Counted from the stretch's first letter, positions 1 through 8,868 are shown. The stretch: 64,000 nucleotides of DNA from Acidimicrobiales bacterium (GCA_034521975.1 JAXHLR010000010.1:124001-188000), one strand, 5' to 3'. Notes: a model not told the origin generated them from the sequence alone. A program made the numbers and translations.

Positions 1-1072
1 CCAGTCGCGCCTCCTTGCGCAAGCGCAGCTCGTTGCCCGCGGCCGCGGCCATGGCGGTGACCGGCACCGCGAGGAAGGCACCGATGATCCCGGCGATGAT
101 CGCGCCGGCGGTGATGCCGGCCAGGATCACGACCGGGTGCAGCGACACCGCCTTCTTCATGATCACCGGCTGCAAGACGTTCGACTCGACCTGCTGGACG
201 ATGAGGACGACCGCCAGCGCGGCGATGGCGGTGCCGAACCCACCCGATGCCCAGGCGACGAAGACGGCCAGCATGCCGGTGACCAACGCACCGACCACGG
301 GGATGAACCCGCCGAGGAACACGAGGAACGCCAAGGGGAACACCAGGGGCACGTCGAGGATCGCCAGACCGATGGCGATCCCGATCGCGTCGATGAGCGC
401 GACCAGCGCAGTGGCCTGCATGAACCCACCGAGCGACCGCCAGGTTCGTGCGGCCACCGCCGAGAGCGCGTCGTGATGTTCGGGTGGGCAGCGCCTCGAG
501 ATCCAGTCGACGATCTCGGGTCCGTCCTTCACGATGAAGAACAGCAACACGACGGTGAGCACCAGGGCGGCCATGACCGAGCCCACGGCGATGACGACGT
601 TGGTGGCCATCTCGCCGATGCCGTCGGTCTGCTCGCCGACGTTGGACAGCATGTCCTCGACCTCGTCCTGGGAGAGCCCGACCGGTCCGGTCTCGAGCCA
701 CTCGAAGAACTCGTCCACCCCGTCCTCGATCGTGGGACGCAGCTCCTGGGCCTGGCTCACGAACGAGGGAGCCATGGCGGCGAGGACCCCGGTGAGCAGG
801 AGCAGCCCGCCGATGACGACGACCCCTGCTGCGGCTGCGGGTGGGAATCCCCTGTTCTCCAACCGACGGGCGAAGGGGACGCAGAAGGTGGCCAGGACGA
901 CGGCCAGGATGATGGGGATGGTGACGAGGTAGAGGAACGCGGCGGTCCAGATCATCGCCGCCGCGGCGACGATGATGACCAGGCCCCGCCAGGAGTACTG
1001 GGCCATGGTGTCGACCCATGGCGCCACTCGTCGGGGCGCTGCTCGTTCGCTCGTGTCGCCGTCGTTCGGCAT
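1..1072 (-). CDS. AI-2E family transporter (PerM-like permease), C-terminus beyond the left edge
   Basis: Translating the minus strand from an ATG at 1072 gives one open frame to base 1 with no stop, so the C-terminus lies outside the window. It shows paired hydrophobic segments near the N-terminus (residues about 29-60), another after about residue 75, a long amphipathic middle segment, then several hydrophobic helices ending in GAFLAVPVTAMAAAAGNEL. This is the pattern of AI-2E/PerM (UPF0118) permeases: polytopic membrane proteins of 340-400 residues, some of which export autoinducer-2 or act as Na+/H+ antiporters. The substrate here is unknown. The gene stands alone, 57 bases downstream of the HAD gene on the same strand. 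Confidence 0.85.
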   Translation of the reverse strand, partial: MPNDGDTSERAAPRRVAPWVDTMAQYSWRGLVIIVAAAAMIWTAAFLYLVTIPIILAVVLATFCVPFARRLENRGFPPAAAAGVVVIGGLLLLTGVLAAMAPSFVSQAQELRPTIEDGVDEFFEWLETGPVGLSQDEVEDMLSNVGEQTDGIGEMATNVVIAVGSVMAALVLTVVLLFFIVKDGPEIVDWISRRCPPEHHDALSAVAARTWRSLGGFMQATALVALIDAIGIAIGLAILDVPLVFPLAFLVFLGGFIPVVGALVTGMLAVFVAWASGGFGTAIAALAVVLIVQQVESNVLQPVIMKKAVSLHPVVILAGITAGAIIAGIIGAFLAVPVTAMAAAAGNELRLRKEARL

Positions 1073-1129
1073 CGCCAGCAATGTTGCTGCGCGACATTGC
1101 TCGGAGCGCGGATGCTCCGCTGCCGGTGA

Positions 1130-1948
1130 TCAGGGCAACAGGTCGAGCAGGTCGGCCCATCCGCCGTGGAGGGCCTTGGGCACGATGTGGTCGGCGCGGG
1201 CGATGGCCTCGGGGTGGGCATCCTCGGGGGCGACGGCGACGGCGGCACCGTCGAGCAGCTCGAGGTCGTTCGGCCCGTCGCCGATGGCCAGCACCTTGTG
1301 GGGGTCGTAGCCGCGGGCCACGCAGAAGGCCTCGACGCCCAACCACTTCGACAGGTCGGGCGGCGCGACGGTGATGGTCATGCCCCCGGAGTACTGGCGC
1401 TCGTCGCTGAGGTGGGCGTTGGCGATCGAGTGAAGCTTGGCGGCGACCTCGGCTGCCCGATCGGCGGGGATGCTCAGCACTCCGAAGGCGAGGACCGCTT
1501 CGGTGGCGACGATGTGGTCCAGGTCGCCGGTGCGGGCCCACTCGCCGAACGAGCGCAGGTGCTCGGGATGGGTGGAGGGATTCTCGCCCACGAACACGTC
1601 GACCTCGTCGTGCTCGACGTAGACGCATGGTTCCACCCCTGCGGCGAGGAACTGCTGGAGCACTGCGGCGGCGTCGTCGGGGGCGAAGGCGTGACGGTGG
1701 AGGCGCTCGTCGGTGGCGAGGTCGACGACCATGGCCCCGTTGAGCAACACGGCGGGCGGGTGGAGGCCGAAGCGGGCGAGTGGCGCCCTGGTCGATGCGA
1801 GCCGGCGGCCCGTGGCGACGAGCAGCGGGTACCCCCGGCGCTCGAGCTCGGCGACGGCGGCGGAGGTGCGGGGGTGGAGCGCGGCGATGTCGGAGGTGTC
1901 CCAGAGGGTGCCGTCGAGGTCGGTGACGACGAGTTCGATGTCGGTCAC
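1130..1948 (-). CDS. HAD superfamily hydrolase, Cof type
   Basis: The 272-aa product opens with the HAD motif I DLDGTLWDT, has a motif II-like LLVATGRR and ends with motif III/IV GDGPNDLELL, followed by AVAVAPEDAHPEA. That layout with a large C2 cap is typical of Cof-type sugar or nucleotide phosphatases of about 270 residues. A GTG start at 1948 is chosen because it forms a GTGA overlap with the stop of the upstream acetyltransferase and places motif I ten residues in. Longer in-frame openings upstream have no HAD similarity. It is the last gene of a three-gene operon with the GNAT and enoyl-CoA hydratase genes. The substrate cannot be read from sequence. Confidence 0.9.
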   Translation of the reverse strand: MTDIELVVTDLDGTLWDTSDIAALHPRTSAAVAELERRGYPLLVATGRRLASTRAPLARFGLHPPAVLLNGAMVVDLATDERLHRHAFAPDDAAAVLQQFLAAGVEPCVYVEHDEVDVFVGENPSTHPEHLRSFGEWARTGDLDHIVATEAVLAFGVLSIPADRAAEVAAKLHSIANAHLSDERQYSGGMTITVAPPDLSKWLGVEAFCVARGYDPHKVLAIGDGPNDLELLDGAAVAVAPEDAHPEAIARADHIVPKALHGGWADLLDLLP

Positions 1949-2454
1949 AGCTCGTACCGGTGGCGGATCTCGGTGATGGGGACTTCCTGGTAGTCGCGGG
2001 TTCGGGTGGCGCCGTCGAGGGTCCAGCCCATCTGCTCGTAGATGCGTCGGGGGCGTTGGTTGCGTTCCTCGGTCCACAGCACGCACTCGGTGTAGCCCAA
2101 TCCTCGTAGGCGGTCGAGTCCGTGGTCCATGAGCCGGCGACCCACGCCGGCGCCCCACACGCGGGGGTGGGTGTAGAAGGTGCCGACCTCGCCGGTGGGT
2201 CGGGCGAGGTCGAGGTTGCCGCACTGGTGGACCCAGATGAACCCGGCCAGGCCCTCGTCGTCCTCGGCCACCACCAGGTTGGGGTTCGGCCCGGGTCCAC
2301 CGATCCGTTGGGCCCACTTGTCGGGCTGGCCCTCGATCTGTTCGAGCTGGTCGGGGGTGAGGAAGCCGGACCACCCGGCGCGGCCTGCCTCGACCAGCAG
2401 CTCGCCGATGGCATCGCCATCGGCGGTTGAGGCACCTCGGAAGGTGACGGTCAT
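1945..2454 (-). CDS. GNAT family N-acetyltransferase
   Basis: The 169-aa protein has the GNAT fold signature: acetyl-CoA-binding motif A around VGTFYTHPRVWGAGVGRRL (V-x-x-x-x-G-x-G-R/K), then motif B near RIYEQMGW. It would transfer an acetyl group from acetyl-CoA to an unidentified amine. The ATG at 2454 sits two bases past the stop of the enoyl-CoA hydratase gene. The next gene (HAD) overlaps by four bases, so all three are probably co-translated. Length is normal for the family. Confidence 0.88.
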   Translation of the reverse strand: MTVTFRGASTADGDAIGELLVEAGRAGWSGFLTPDQLEQIEGQPDKWAQRIGGPGPNPNLVVAEDDEGLAGFIWVHQCGNLDLARPTGEVGTFYTHPRVWGAGVGRRLMDHGLDRLRGLGYTECVLWTEERNQRPRRIYEQMGWTLDGATRTRDYQEVPITEIRHRYEL

Positions 2455-2456
2455 GT

Positions 2457-3245
2457 TCAGCCCTTGCGCAGGCGCTCGGCGTAGGCCCGGGCGGCCTCGC
2501 GGTACTCGTCTTCGGTGAACGACCAGTGCTGGTGGTCGGCGTCGCCCCATGCGGCGACCATCGTCGGGTTGGTGCGACCGATCGCCGAGGTCATGGCCCT
2601 GGTCATGGCGAGGGGACCGGGCGGGATGGCGAGCAGCTGCTCGATGCAGTCCTCTACCGCGGCGTCGAGCTGATCTCGGGGTGCCACCCGTTGGGCGAAC
2701 CCGGTGCGATGCAGCTCGTCGGCGTCGACCGATCGGCAGGTCATGATCCAGTCGCGGGCGGTGGGCAGGCCGACCTCGCGCACCAGCAGGGGGATGCCCG
2801 CCCAGGTGAGGGGGATGCCGATCGCCAGCTCGGGGATCCGTAGCACGGTGTCGTCGGCTGCCACCCGGATGTCGCAGGCGGCGGCCAGCAGCGCGGCCCC
2901 GCCCACCACGTGGCTGTGGAGTCGGGCGACGGTGACCTGGGGGATCCGGTCGAGCTGTTCGAGCACACGCTGCCAGCTCCCGGTCGCGTGGCGTCGCTGT
3001 GCCCAGTCGCCCTCGATTGGTGGGTAGGCGGTGTTGCGGAAGTCCGCGCCGGCAGAGAACGCTCGCCCTTCCCCGGCGAGCACCAGCACCGAGATGTCGG
3101 GGCGGTCCTCGAGCTGATGGAGCAGGTCGGCGAGGGCCCTGCGCAGGGTGTCGTCGAGCACGTTGAGCCGGTCGGGGCGGTTCAGGGTCACCCGCACGAC
3201 CCGTCCCTCTTCGGCGACCACCAGGCCGGTGGCGTCATCGGTCAT
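2457..3245 (-). CDS. enoyl-CoA hydratase/isomerase family protein
   Basis: The 262-aa product has the crotonase fold: VRVTLNRPDRLNVLDDTL near the N-terminus, an oxyanion-hole segment GRAFSAGADF, a second oxyanion-hole region HVVGGAALLAAACDIRVA and the C-terminal helical trimerisation part. Crotonases act on acyl-CoA thioesters, for example hydrating trans-2-enoyl-CoA in beta-oxidation. Canonical hydratases carry Glu in GxxxGGG(C/A)E-type segments; this protein reads differently there, so the exact reaction is open. ATG 3245 is preferred over an upstream in-frame ATG at 3353 because family similarity begins here. It is the first gene of the operon with GNAT and HAD genes, divergent from the PhyH gene. 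Confidence 0.88.
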   Translation of the reverse strand: MTDDATGLVVAEEGRVVRVTLNRPDRLNVLDDTLRRALADLLHQLEDRPDISVLVLAGEGRAFSAGADFRNTAYPPIEGDWAQRRHATGSWQRVLEQLDRIPQVTVARLHSHVVGGAALLAAACDIRVAADDTVLRIPELAIGIPLTWAGIPLLVREVGLPTARDWIMTCRSVDADELHRTGFAQRVAPRDQLDAAVEDCIEQLLAIPPGPLAMTRAMTSAIGRTNPTMVAAWGDADHQHWSFTEDEYREAARAYAERLRKG

Positions 3246-3320
3246 GGCCCGAGTCTTGCATCGCCCGCGGTGGGGTGCCCTCGACACCCCTTCGGCGATC
3301 GGGTTGGATGGGGTCTCAAC

Positions 3321-3369
3321 AGTCTGGTCACGACGATGGGTCGCATCCGCCATCGAATGTGACCAGACT
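3321..3369. repeat. nested inverted repeat in the leader of the PhyH gene
   Basis: Perfect 11-bp arms AGTCTGGTCAC (3321-3331) and GTGACCAGACT (3359-3369) flank a 27-nt spacer. The spacer itself holds a 6-bp inverted repeat (CGATGG 3334-3339, CCATCG 3350-3355). The element ends 5 bases before the ribosome-binding site of the PhyH gene and lies in the divergent gap between that gene and the enoyl-CoA hydratase gene. It could be an operator or a structured 5' leader. A related element with the same 27-nt spacer occurs at 12348-12394. Confidence 0.7.
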
Positions 3370-3384
3370 TGTCGGGAGGGTCAC

Positions 3385-4188
3385 GTGCAGCACACAGCAC
3401 CACGGTTGGGGCCGAACACGAGCGTCGACGAGGTCGTCGACACGATGACCACCCACGGCTATGCCGTCGTGGAGCGCTACCTCGACCCGGATCGGGTCGC
3501 GGCCATCGTCGACGACCTCACCCCCGTGCTGGCCGACACGCCGACGGGACGCAACGACTTCGAGGGCTTCGGCACCAAGCGCATCTACGCGCTGTTCGCC
3601 AAGACCAGAGCGTTCGACGACCTGGCCATCGACCCGCTGGTGCTCGGCGTGCTCGACCGGGTGCTCGGCCACCACCAGTTGAGCGCCCCGACGGGCATCG
3701 AGATCGGCCCGGGCGAGCCCGAGCAGCCGCTGCACCGCGACGACGGGATCTACCCCGTTCCCGATCCGCATCCCGAGCTGGTGATGAACACCATGTGGGC
3801 GTTGTGCGACTTCACCGAGGCCAACGGCGCCACCCGTCTGGTTCCCGGGAGCCACGGCGGCCAGCCCCGTCCCGCCGACGACGTCTCGATGGTCTCGGCG
3901 GCGATGCCTGCCGGCTCGGTCATGTTCTATCCCGGCAGTCTGTGGCACGGCGGGGGAGCCAACCAGACCGATGAAGCCCGACTGGGCGTGATCCTCGAGT
4001 ACTGCGCATCGTGGCTGCGGGCCCAGGAGACCCACCTGCTGGCGGTCCCCCAGGAGGTGGCGGCGACCCTGCCCGAGCGCCTCCAGGAGCTGTTGGGCTA
4101 CAACATCCATCCGCCCTTCGTCGGCTACGTCGACGGTCGCCACCCCCGGCGGGTGCTGGACGCTACGGTCGCTCGATGCACGAGATGA
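3385..4188 (+). CDS. phytanoyl-CoA dioxygenase (PhyH) family protein
   Basis: The 267-aa product is a 2-oxoglutarate/Fe(II)-dependent dioxygenase of the PhyH family. The iron motif His-x-Asp is seen as LHRDDGIYP, the distal His as SLWHGGG, and the double-stranded beta-helix core includes GATRLVPGSH, a strong PhyH hallmark. It probably hydroxylates a small hydrophobic or CoA-linked substrate. GTG 3385 is chosen because a GGGAGG site lies at 3375-3380, right after the inverted repeat. The upstream in-frame extension resembles no family member. The following PEP-mutase-like gene starts inside its stop codon region, so the two are probably co-translated. Confidence 0.88.
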   Translation: MQHTAPRLGPNTSVDEVVDTMTTHGYAVVERYLDPDRVAAIVDDLTPVLADTPTGRNDFEGFGTKRIYALFAKTRAFDDLAIDPLVLGVLDRVLGHHQLSAPTGIEIGPGEPEQPLHRDDGIYPVPDPHPELVMNTMWALCDFTEANGATRLVPGSHGGQPRPADDVSMVSAAMPAGSVMFYPGSLWHGGGANQTDEARLGVILEYCASWLRAQETHLLAVPQEVAATLPERLQELLGYNIHPPFVGYVDGRHPRRVLDATVARCTR

Positions 4189-5000
4189 CCGGGATGGCGG
4201 GGCGGTTCCTCGCCCTGCACCACGACCACCGACCCTTGCTACAGCCGAACGCGTGGGACGCGGGCTCGGCGAGGGTGCTCGAGGCGATGGGCTTCGAGGC
4301 GATCGCGACGACCAGCAGCGGGTTCGCCGCGACGCTCGGGCGGGTCGACTACCGGGTGAGCCGGGACGAAGCGCTCGAGCACGCACGGGCCGTTGCGGCC
4401 GCGGTGGACGTCCCCGTGGCGGCCGACACCGAGAACGGGTTCGCCGACGATCCCGACGGCGTGGCCGAGACCGTGCGGCGGGCGGCGGGGACCGGCGTGG
4501 CCGGATGCTCGATCGAGGACTACACGGGCCGCGACGACGACCCGATCTATGACGCCGCGCTGGCCGCCGAGCGCGTCGCGGCGGCCGCCGATGCCGCCCA
4601 CGCGGGTCCCGATCAGCTCGTCCTCACCGCGCGGGCCGAGAACCACCTGCACGGTCGCGACGACCTGGCCGACACGATCGCTCGCCTGCAGGCGTTCCAG
4701 GAGGCCGGAGCCGACGTGCTCTTCGCCCCGGGCGTGGTCGATCCCGACGATCTCCGCGTGCTCGTCGGGTCGGTCGATCGCCCGGTCAACGTGCTCGCCC
4801 TACCCGGCTGTCCCCCGGTCGAGACCCTCGGCGAGCTCGGCGTGGCCCGGGTCTCGGTGGGCGGCGCGTTCGCCCACGTCGCACTCGGTGGGCTCGTGGC
4901 TGCCGCCACCGAGCTGCGCGAGGCGGGGACCTTCCACTACTGGACCCAGGTCGGCGCTTCGCTGCCCACGATCCGCAGGGCGCTCGACCCGCGGTCCTGA
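4185..5000 (+). CDS. isocitrate lyase/PEP mutase family protein
   Basis: The protein (271 aa from the ATG at 4185, which forms an ATGA overlap with the PhyH stop; ATG 4176 is an alternative) belongs to the PEP mutase/isocitrate lyase superfamily. It shows the opening LLQPNAWDAGSARVLEAMGF, the Mg-binding DTENGFADDP segment, GCSIEDYTGR and the downstream VNVLALPG strand. Members are oxaloacetate or 2-methylisocitrate-type lyases and phosphonate enzymes. The catalytic Cys-containing KKCGH loop of true isocitrate lyases is not evident, so it is likely a PEP-mutase-like C-C bond lyase. Coupling to a dioxygenase suggests both act on one small acid pathway. Confidence 0.85.
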   Translation: MTGMAGRFLALHHDHRPLLQPNAWDAGSARVLEAMGFEAIATTSSGFAATLGRVDYRVSRDEALEHARAVAAAVDVPVAADTENGFADDPDGVAETVRRAAGTGVAGCSIEDYTGRDDDPIYDAALAAERVAAAADAAHAGPDQLVLTARAENHLHGRDDLADTIARLQAFQEAGADVLFAPGVVDPDDLRVLVGSVDRPVNVLALPGCPPVETLGELGVARVSVGGAFAHVALGGLVAAATELREAGTFHYWTQVGASLPTIRRALDPRS

Positions 5001-5013
5001 TCCCGGCGGCTCC

Positions 5014-5397
5014 TCAGTCGCTGCTTCCGTAGGGCCGGGTGATGATCTCGAGCAGGTGGCCATCCGGACTCGCGAAGTAGACGCCCCGTCCGCCGTCGTT
5101 GTGGTTGATCGAGTCGGCCTGGGTGCGCCCGGGGTCGGCCCAGTGGGCGATGCGCCGCTCGGCGATGCGGCCGAAGATCTGGTCGAAGTCGTCCTCGCTC
5201 ACCAGGAAGGCGTAGTGCTGGGAGGTGATCTCGCCGTCGTGGTCGCTGAAGTCGAGGCTCACGCCGTTGGCGGTCTCGAGCACCCAGAAGTGGCCGAACG
5301 GCACCGGCGCTGAGAGCCCGAGCAGCTCGGCAGCCCACCGTGCCGATCCTTCGGCGTCGCGTGCGGCGACGATCGTGTGGTTGAGCGCGACGGCCAC
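5014..5397 (-). CDS. VOC (glyoxalase/bleomycin resistance) family protein
   Basis: The 127-aa protein has two beta-alpha-beta-beta-beta units typical of vicinal oxygen chelate proteins. It starts with LNHTIVAARD (metal His), has an inner ITSQHYAFLVSEDDFD and ends with GVYFASPDGHLLEIITRPYG, where the Glu of LEI is the usual metal ligand. Such small stand-alone members are lyases, dioxygenase-like or binding proteins; the substrate is not evident. GTG 5397 is preceded by a GGAGGG site about six bases upstream. The gene converges on the PEP-mutase-like gene with a 13-base gap and diverges from the lipoprotein gene. Confidence 0.85.
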   Translation of the reverse strand: MAVALNHTIVAARDAEGSARWAAELLGLSAPVPFGHFWVLETANGVSLDFSDHDGEITSQHYAFLVSEDDFDQIFGRIAERRIAHWADPGRTQADSINHNDGGRGVYFASPDGHLLEIITRPYGSSD

Positions 5398-5512
5398 GGT
5401 GATCCCTCCGTTTCCCGTATGTGGAGCCAGTCTGTCGGGTCGTGCGACGACTTGCGCCGGTTTCGTCGTGGTGATCGCCGACATGCGGGCTCCCACCGCT
5501 AGCCTCCCGCGC

Positions 5513-6037
5513 ATGTTCGACACGATGCACACGAGGCGGCTGACGGCGGCCGGCCTGATCGTTGGGCTGCTCCTGGTGGGCGTGGCCTGTGGCAACGACG
5601 ACGAGACCGATGAGGCGGCCGCGACCACGACCACCACCGAGGCCGACGATCTGGACACGACCACCAGCACGGGCGCCACCAGCTCCTCCACCACCAGCTC
5701 GTCCACGACCACGACCAGCTCGACAACGACGACCACCGCGAGCGACGCATCGGACGCGCTCGCGTTCTTCCAGCGCACCGAGTCGGAGTGCATCTCCCAC
5801 TCCAACGACGTGGGCAACACCCCGCCCGAACCGCAGCGGTTCGCCGACGCGACGGTGCTGGGTGCGGGCCCGGGATCGGGCGACACCTGGCTGATCGAGG
5901 ACGGAATGGGCGACCAGCTCGTCGTCGACCTGGACGGGGCTGTCGTCCACTCGACCGACGGTCCCGACCAGCCCCTTCCCACGATGTACAGCTTCGGCTG
6001 TCCCCCCGACCTCTATCCCGGCACCATGACCCACTGA
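5513..6037 (+). CDS. putative secreted lipoprotein with a Thr/Ser-rich linker
   Basis: The 174-aa product has a lipoprotein signal: basic n-region MHTRRL, hydrophobic core and a lipobox-like LVGVAC with Cys26. Mature protein begins with an acidic stretch, then about 40 residues made almost only of Thr, Ser and Ala, a low-complexity linker common in actinobacterial surface proteins. A small C-terminal domain follows (about residues 80-174) with Cys at about 90 and 164. No catalytic motif was recognised. Start could also be ATG 5525. The role is unknown; it is likely anchored to the outer face of the membrane. Confidence 0.75.
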   Translation: MFDTMHTRRLTAAGLIVGLLLVGVACGNDDETDEAAATTTTTEADDLDTTTSTGATSSSTTSSSTTTTSSTTTTTASDASDALAFFQRTESECISHSNDVGNTPPEPQRFADATVLGAGPGSGDTWLIEDGMGDQLVVDLDGAVVHSTDGPDQPLPTMYSFGCPPDLYPGTMTH

Positions 6038-6166
6038 GTCAGCGCGACGCCAGGCAGATGGTCCGCACCCGCTCGGTGATCTGGTCTGGCTCCACCGGTT
6101 CACACCCCCTCCGCTCGGGGTCTCGTGCCAACCGAGCGTAGTCGGGGAGCCGGATGTCAGACTGTG

Positions 6167-6988
6167 ATGATGGGTGTGATCGGAACCGTGGCCAGCCTCC
6201 ATCGCTTTGCGGTGAAGTCGATGCAGGGCGAGTCGCTCGACGAGGTCGAGATCGACCACGACGGGATCGTCGGTGACCGCACCTGGGCGTTGCGCGATGT
6301 GGAGACCGACAAGTTGGTGAGTGCCAAGCGACCCCGGCTGTGGCGGGCGATGCTCGACTGCCGGGCGACGGGCCTCGGTGACGAGGTCCAAGTCGAGCTG
6401 CCCACGGGCGAGGTGTTCGGTATCGGTGATCCCAAGCTTCGGGTCGCGCTCGAGGCACTGCTCGGTCGCGCGGTCACCGTCGAGAAGGCGGTCACCCCGC
6501 AGCAGGGCATCTACGAGTCGGATTGGCCCGAGATCGAGGGCCTCACCCTCACCGGCGAGATCGACCTGCCCACCAACATCACCGGTGAGGGCACGTCGTT
6601 CGTCGACGTCGGCGTGCTGCATCTGCTCACCACCGCCAGCCTGGCCACGCTGGCCGCGTCCGGCCCGCACACCAGCGACGACCCACGCCGGTTCCGTCCC
6701 AGCATCCTCATCGAGACCCCTGGCCTCGATGGCTTCGCCGAGGACGCCTGGCAGGGCCGGGTCCTGAGCATCGGTGACGTGGAGGTCACCGTCGGCGACC
6801 CCACGCCCCGCTGCATCATGACCACCGTCGAACAAGGCGATCTGCCGGCCGAGCCCGGAGTGCTGCGAACCCTGGCCGGCGAACACCGGGTCGCCAACCC
6901 GCTCGGCACCTTCGCCTGTCTGGGGTCCTACGCCACGGTCACGACGCCGGGAACGGTGCGGGTCGGCGACGCGGTCACTCTGCGGTGA
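6167..6988 (+). CDS. MOSC domain-containing protein (YcbX/mARC-like)
   Basis: The protein of about 273 aa carries an N-terminal MOSC_N beta-barrel (LHRFAVKSMQGESLDEV, then GDRTWALRD) and a C-terminal MOSC domain with RFRPSILIE and the conserved Cys in PTPRCIMTT. MOSC proteins bind the molybdenum cofactor through that Cys and reduce N-hydroxylated compounds. Bacterial homologues (YcbX) usually need a ferredoxin-type partner; none is fused here. Adjacent start codons GTG 6164, ATG 6167 and ATG 6170 cannot be separated. The gene is single and convergent with the next one. Confidence 0.88.
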   Translation: MMGVIGTVASLHRFAVKSMQGESLDEVEIDHDGIVGDRTWALRDVETDKLVSAKRPRLWRAMLDCRATGLGDEVQVELPTGEVFGIGDPKLRVALEALLGRAVTVEKAVTPQQGIYESDWPEIEGLTLTGEIDLPTNITGEGTSFVDVGVLHLLTTASLATLAASGPHTSDDPRRFRPSILIETPGLDGFAEDAWQGRVLSIGDVEVTVGDPTPRCIMTTVEQGDLPAEPGVLRTLAGEHRVANPLGTFACLGSYATVTTPGTVRVGDAVTLR

Positions 6989-7013
6989 ACCGGAGCGGTC
7001 TGGGCGCCTGGAT

Positions 7014-7376
7014 CTAGATCCGCGTTCGGGGTCCGTAGGCGCGCCCGGCGCGGGAGCCGAGCCCGAACACCTTCGCGAAGAACCCCTTCTTCTTGGGCTT
7101 CACGAAGTGGATCGGCTTGGGTTGCTTGACCTGGTAGCCGGCCTCCTCGATCGCTGCCCACACCTGCTTGGTGAGCTCTTGGCCTTCGGGGGTGGCTTCG
7201 GTGGAGAGCTCGGCGTAGGCGTGGGAGACCATCGTGGCGAACGAGTCGTCGCAGGCTTCGCGGAGCGCTTCGTTCGCGGTCCACACCTCGTCGAGCACCT
7301 GCCAGTCCGAGAGCGGGCGGCCGGGCTTGTCGAACTCGGGCCGGAGTCCCTGCGGGCTGTCGTACTGGTAGGTCAT
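7014..7376 (-). CDS. hypothetical protein
   Basis: A 120-aa protein that I do not recognise. It is charged, with a predicted helical middle (residues about 25-80, from LSDWQVLDEVWTANEALREA) and a very basic C-terminus containing PKKKGFFAKVFG and several Arg residues. No membrane segment or signal is visible. ATG 7376 is supported by a GGGGAG site about eight bases upstream. It lies between the MOSC gene (convergent) and the P450 gene (same strand, about 110 bases upstream). Confidence 0.7.
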   Translation of the reverse strand: MTYQYDSPQGLRPEFDKPGRPLSDWQVLDEVWTANEALREACDDSFATMVSHAYAELSTEATPEGQELTKQVWAAIEEAGYQVKQPKPIHFVKPKKKGFFAKVFGLGSRAGRAYGPRTRI

Positions 7377-7487
7377 GGTGGTGCTCCCCGCGCTCGACTG
7401 CTCATGTGTTCCTCGACGGTGCCCTTCGACCATGGCACACCGTGGTGGCCAGGCGAGCGATCGTGGCCGAGCCAGTGCGACGTGTGG

Positions 7488-8753
7488 TCAGCGGCTGCTG
7501 GGGGCGGTGGGGGTGAAGCGAACCTTCATCTCCTTGAGGCCGCCCACGAGGGGGATGCCGGCAGCCTCGAGGGGGACCGGTTCGGCCATGACCTCGATGT
7601 CGGGCAGTCGGGTGAGGAGGTGCCGGAACGCGACCGACACCTCGCGGCGGGCCAGGTGGGCCCCCAGACAGAAGTGCGGCCCCGGCCCACCGAAGCCGAC
7701 GTGGGGGTTGGGGTCGCGCAACACGTCGAAGCGTTCCGGCTCGTCGAACTCGCGGGGGTCGCGGTTGGCGGCCCCGTAGAACATCACGACCTTGTCGCCT
7801 TCGGAGAAGGTGTGGTCGGCGACGGTGACGCCGTCGTGGGTGGCCGTGCGACGCATGAAGGTGACGGGGGACGCGACCCGCACGATCTCGTCGACCGCGG
7901 TGGCGGTGACGCCGTCGAGGTCGTCCTGCCAGATGCGGCGCTGGTCGGGGTTCTGGGCCAGCAGGTGCAGCCCGTGGCTGAGGGCGTTGCGGGTGGTGTC
8001 GTTGCCCGCGACGGCGAGGAGTATGAAGAACGGGGCGATCTCCTCGGGGGCGAGCATGTCCTCGCCCGGTTCGGCGTGCACCAGCTTGGAGGTGAGGTCG
8101 TCGGTCGGGTTGGCCCGCCGCTCCTCGGCCAGCTCGTTCATGAGTCCGGTCAGCTCGAGGCCGGCCTCGAAGAGCGCCTCGACGACCGGTTTGCCGTCGA
8201 GGAAGTCGGGGTCGCCCGATCCGAGGATCACGTTGGTGGCGCGCAGCACGGTGTCGAACTCGCTGCGGGGGATGCCCATCATGTCGCAGATGATGAGCAG
8301 CGGGAACGGCTGGGAGAAGGCCTGGACGAAGTCGACCTCGCCCGTCTCACACATGTCGTCGATGACCTCGGTGCAGATCGTCTCGACCGAGTCGAGCACG
8401 CCCTGGAGTTGGCGGGGCGTGAACGAGCGCGACACGATGCCGCGCTGTCGGGCGTGGCGGGGGTCGTCCATGTTGATGAACGAGCCGAAGAACTCGAGCA
8501 TCTGCTCGTTCATGTCGGGGATGGAGACCGCTCCCTTGCCCGAGCAGAAGTCCTGGGCCCGGCGGCTGATCTCGACCACCTCGTCGTAGCGGGTGACTGC
8601 CCAGAACGACTCGGTGGACTCGGTCATCGGGTTGAAGTAGGTGACCGGTGTGAACGGGCCCCGCTCGCGCAGCTCGGCGAAGTGGACCATGCGGTCCGCG
8701 AGCGGCTGCTGCCAGAAGGTCGGGTCGGCGAGCTTCGAGGCTGGTTCGGTCAT
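7488..8753 (-). CDS. cytochrome P450 (CYP125/124/142-like)
   Basis: The 421-aa protein has all P450 landmarks: the I-helix oxygen-activation motif AGNDTT (249-254), ExxR as EIVR (289-292) and the haem loop GFGGPGPHFCLGAHLAR with Cys362 as thiolate ligand. The GGPGPHFCLG form is typical of mycobacterial-type P450s that oxidise sterol side chains and methyl-branched lipids (CYP125, CYP124, CYP142), so a lipid or terpenoid hydroxylase is likely; this is inference. It is soluble, with no membrane anchor, and needs external ferredoxin and reductase, which are not in this neighbourhood. Confidence 0.93.
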   Translation of the reverse strand: MTEPASKLADPTFWQQPLADRMVHFAELRERGPFTPVTYFNPMTESTESFWAVTRYDEVVEISRRAQDFCSGKGAVSIPDMNEQMLEFFGSFINMDDPRHARQRGIVSRSFTPRQLQGVLDSVETICTEVIDDMCETGEVDFVQAFSQPFPLLIICDMMGIPRSEFDTVLRATNVILGSGDPDFLDGKPVVEALFEAGLELTGLMNELAEERRANPTDDLTSKLVHAEPGEDMLAPEEIAPFFILLAVAGNDTTRNALSHGLHLLAQNPDQRRIWQDDLDGVTATAVDEIVRVASPVTFMRRTATHDGVTVADHTFSEGDKVVMFYGAANRDPREFDEPERFDVLRDPNPHVGFGGPGPHFCLGAHLARREVSVAFRHLLTRLPDIEVMAEPVPLEAAGIPLVGGLKEMKVRFTPTAPSSR

Positions 8754-8868
8754 GCGGGTCGTCCCCCTGGAGCGCGTGGTGCGGGGCTGAACCTAGCCGC
8801 CCTATACGCTGTACACCACCCACCCGGCGCGGTCGGTGGGCGGTGGCCGGCGGTCGTGCTCGTGGGAC

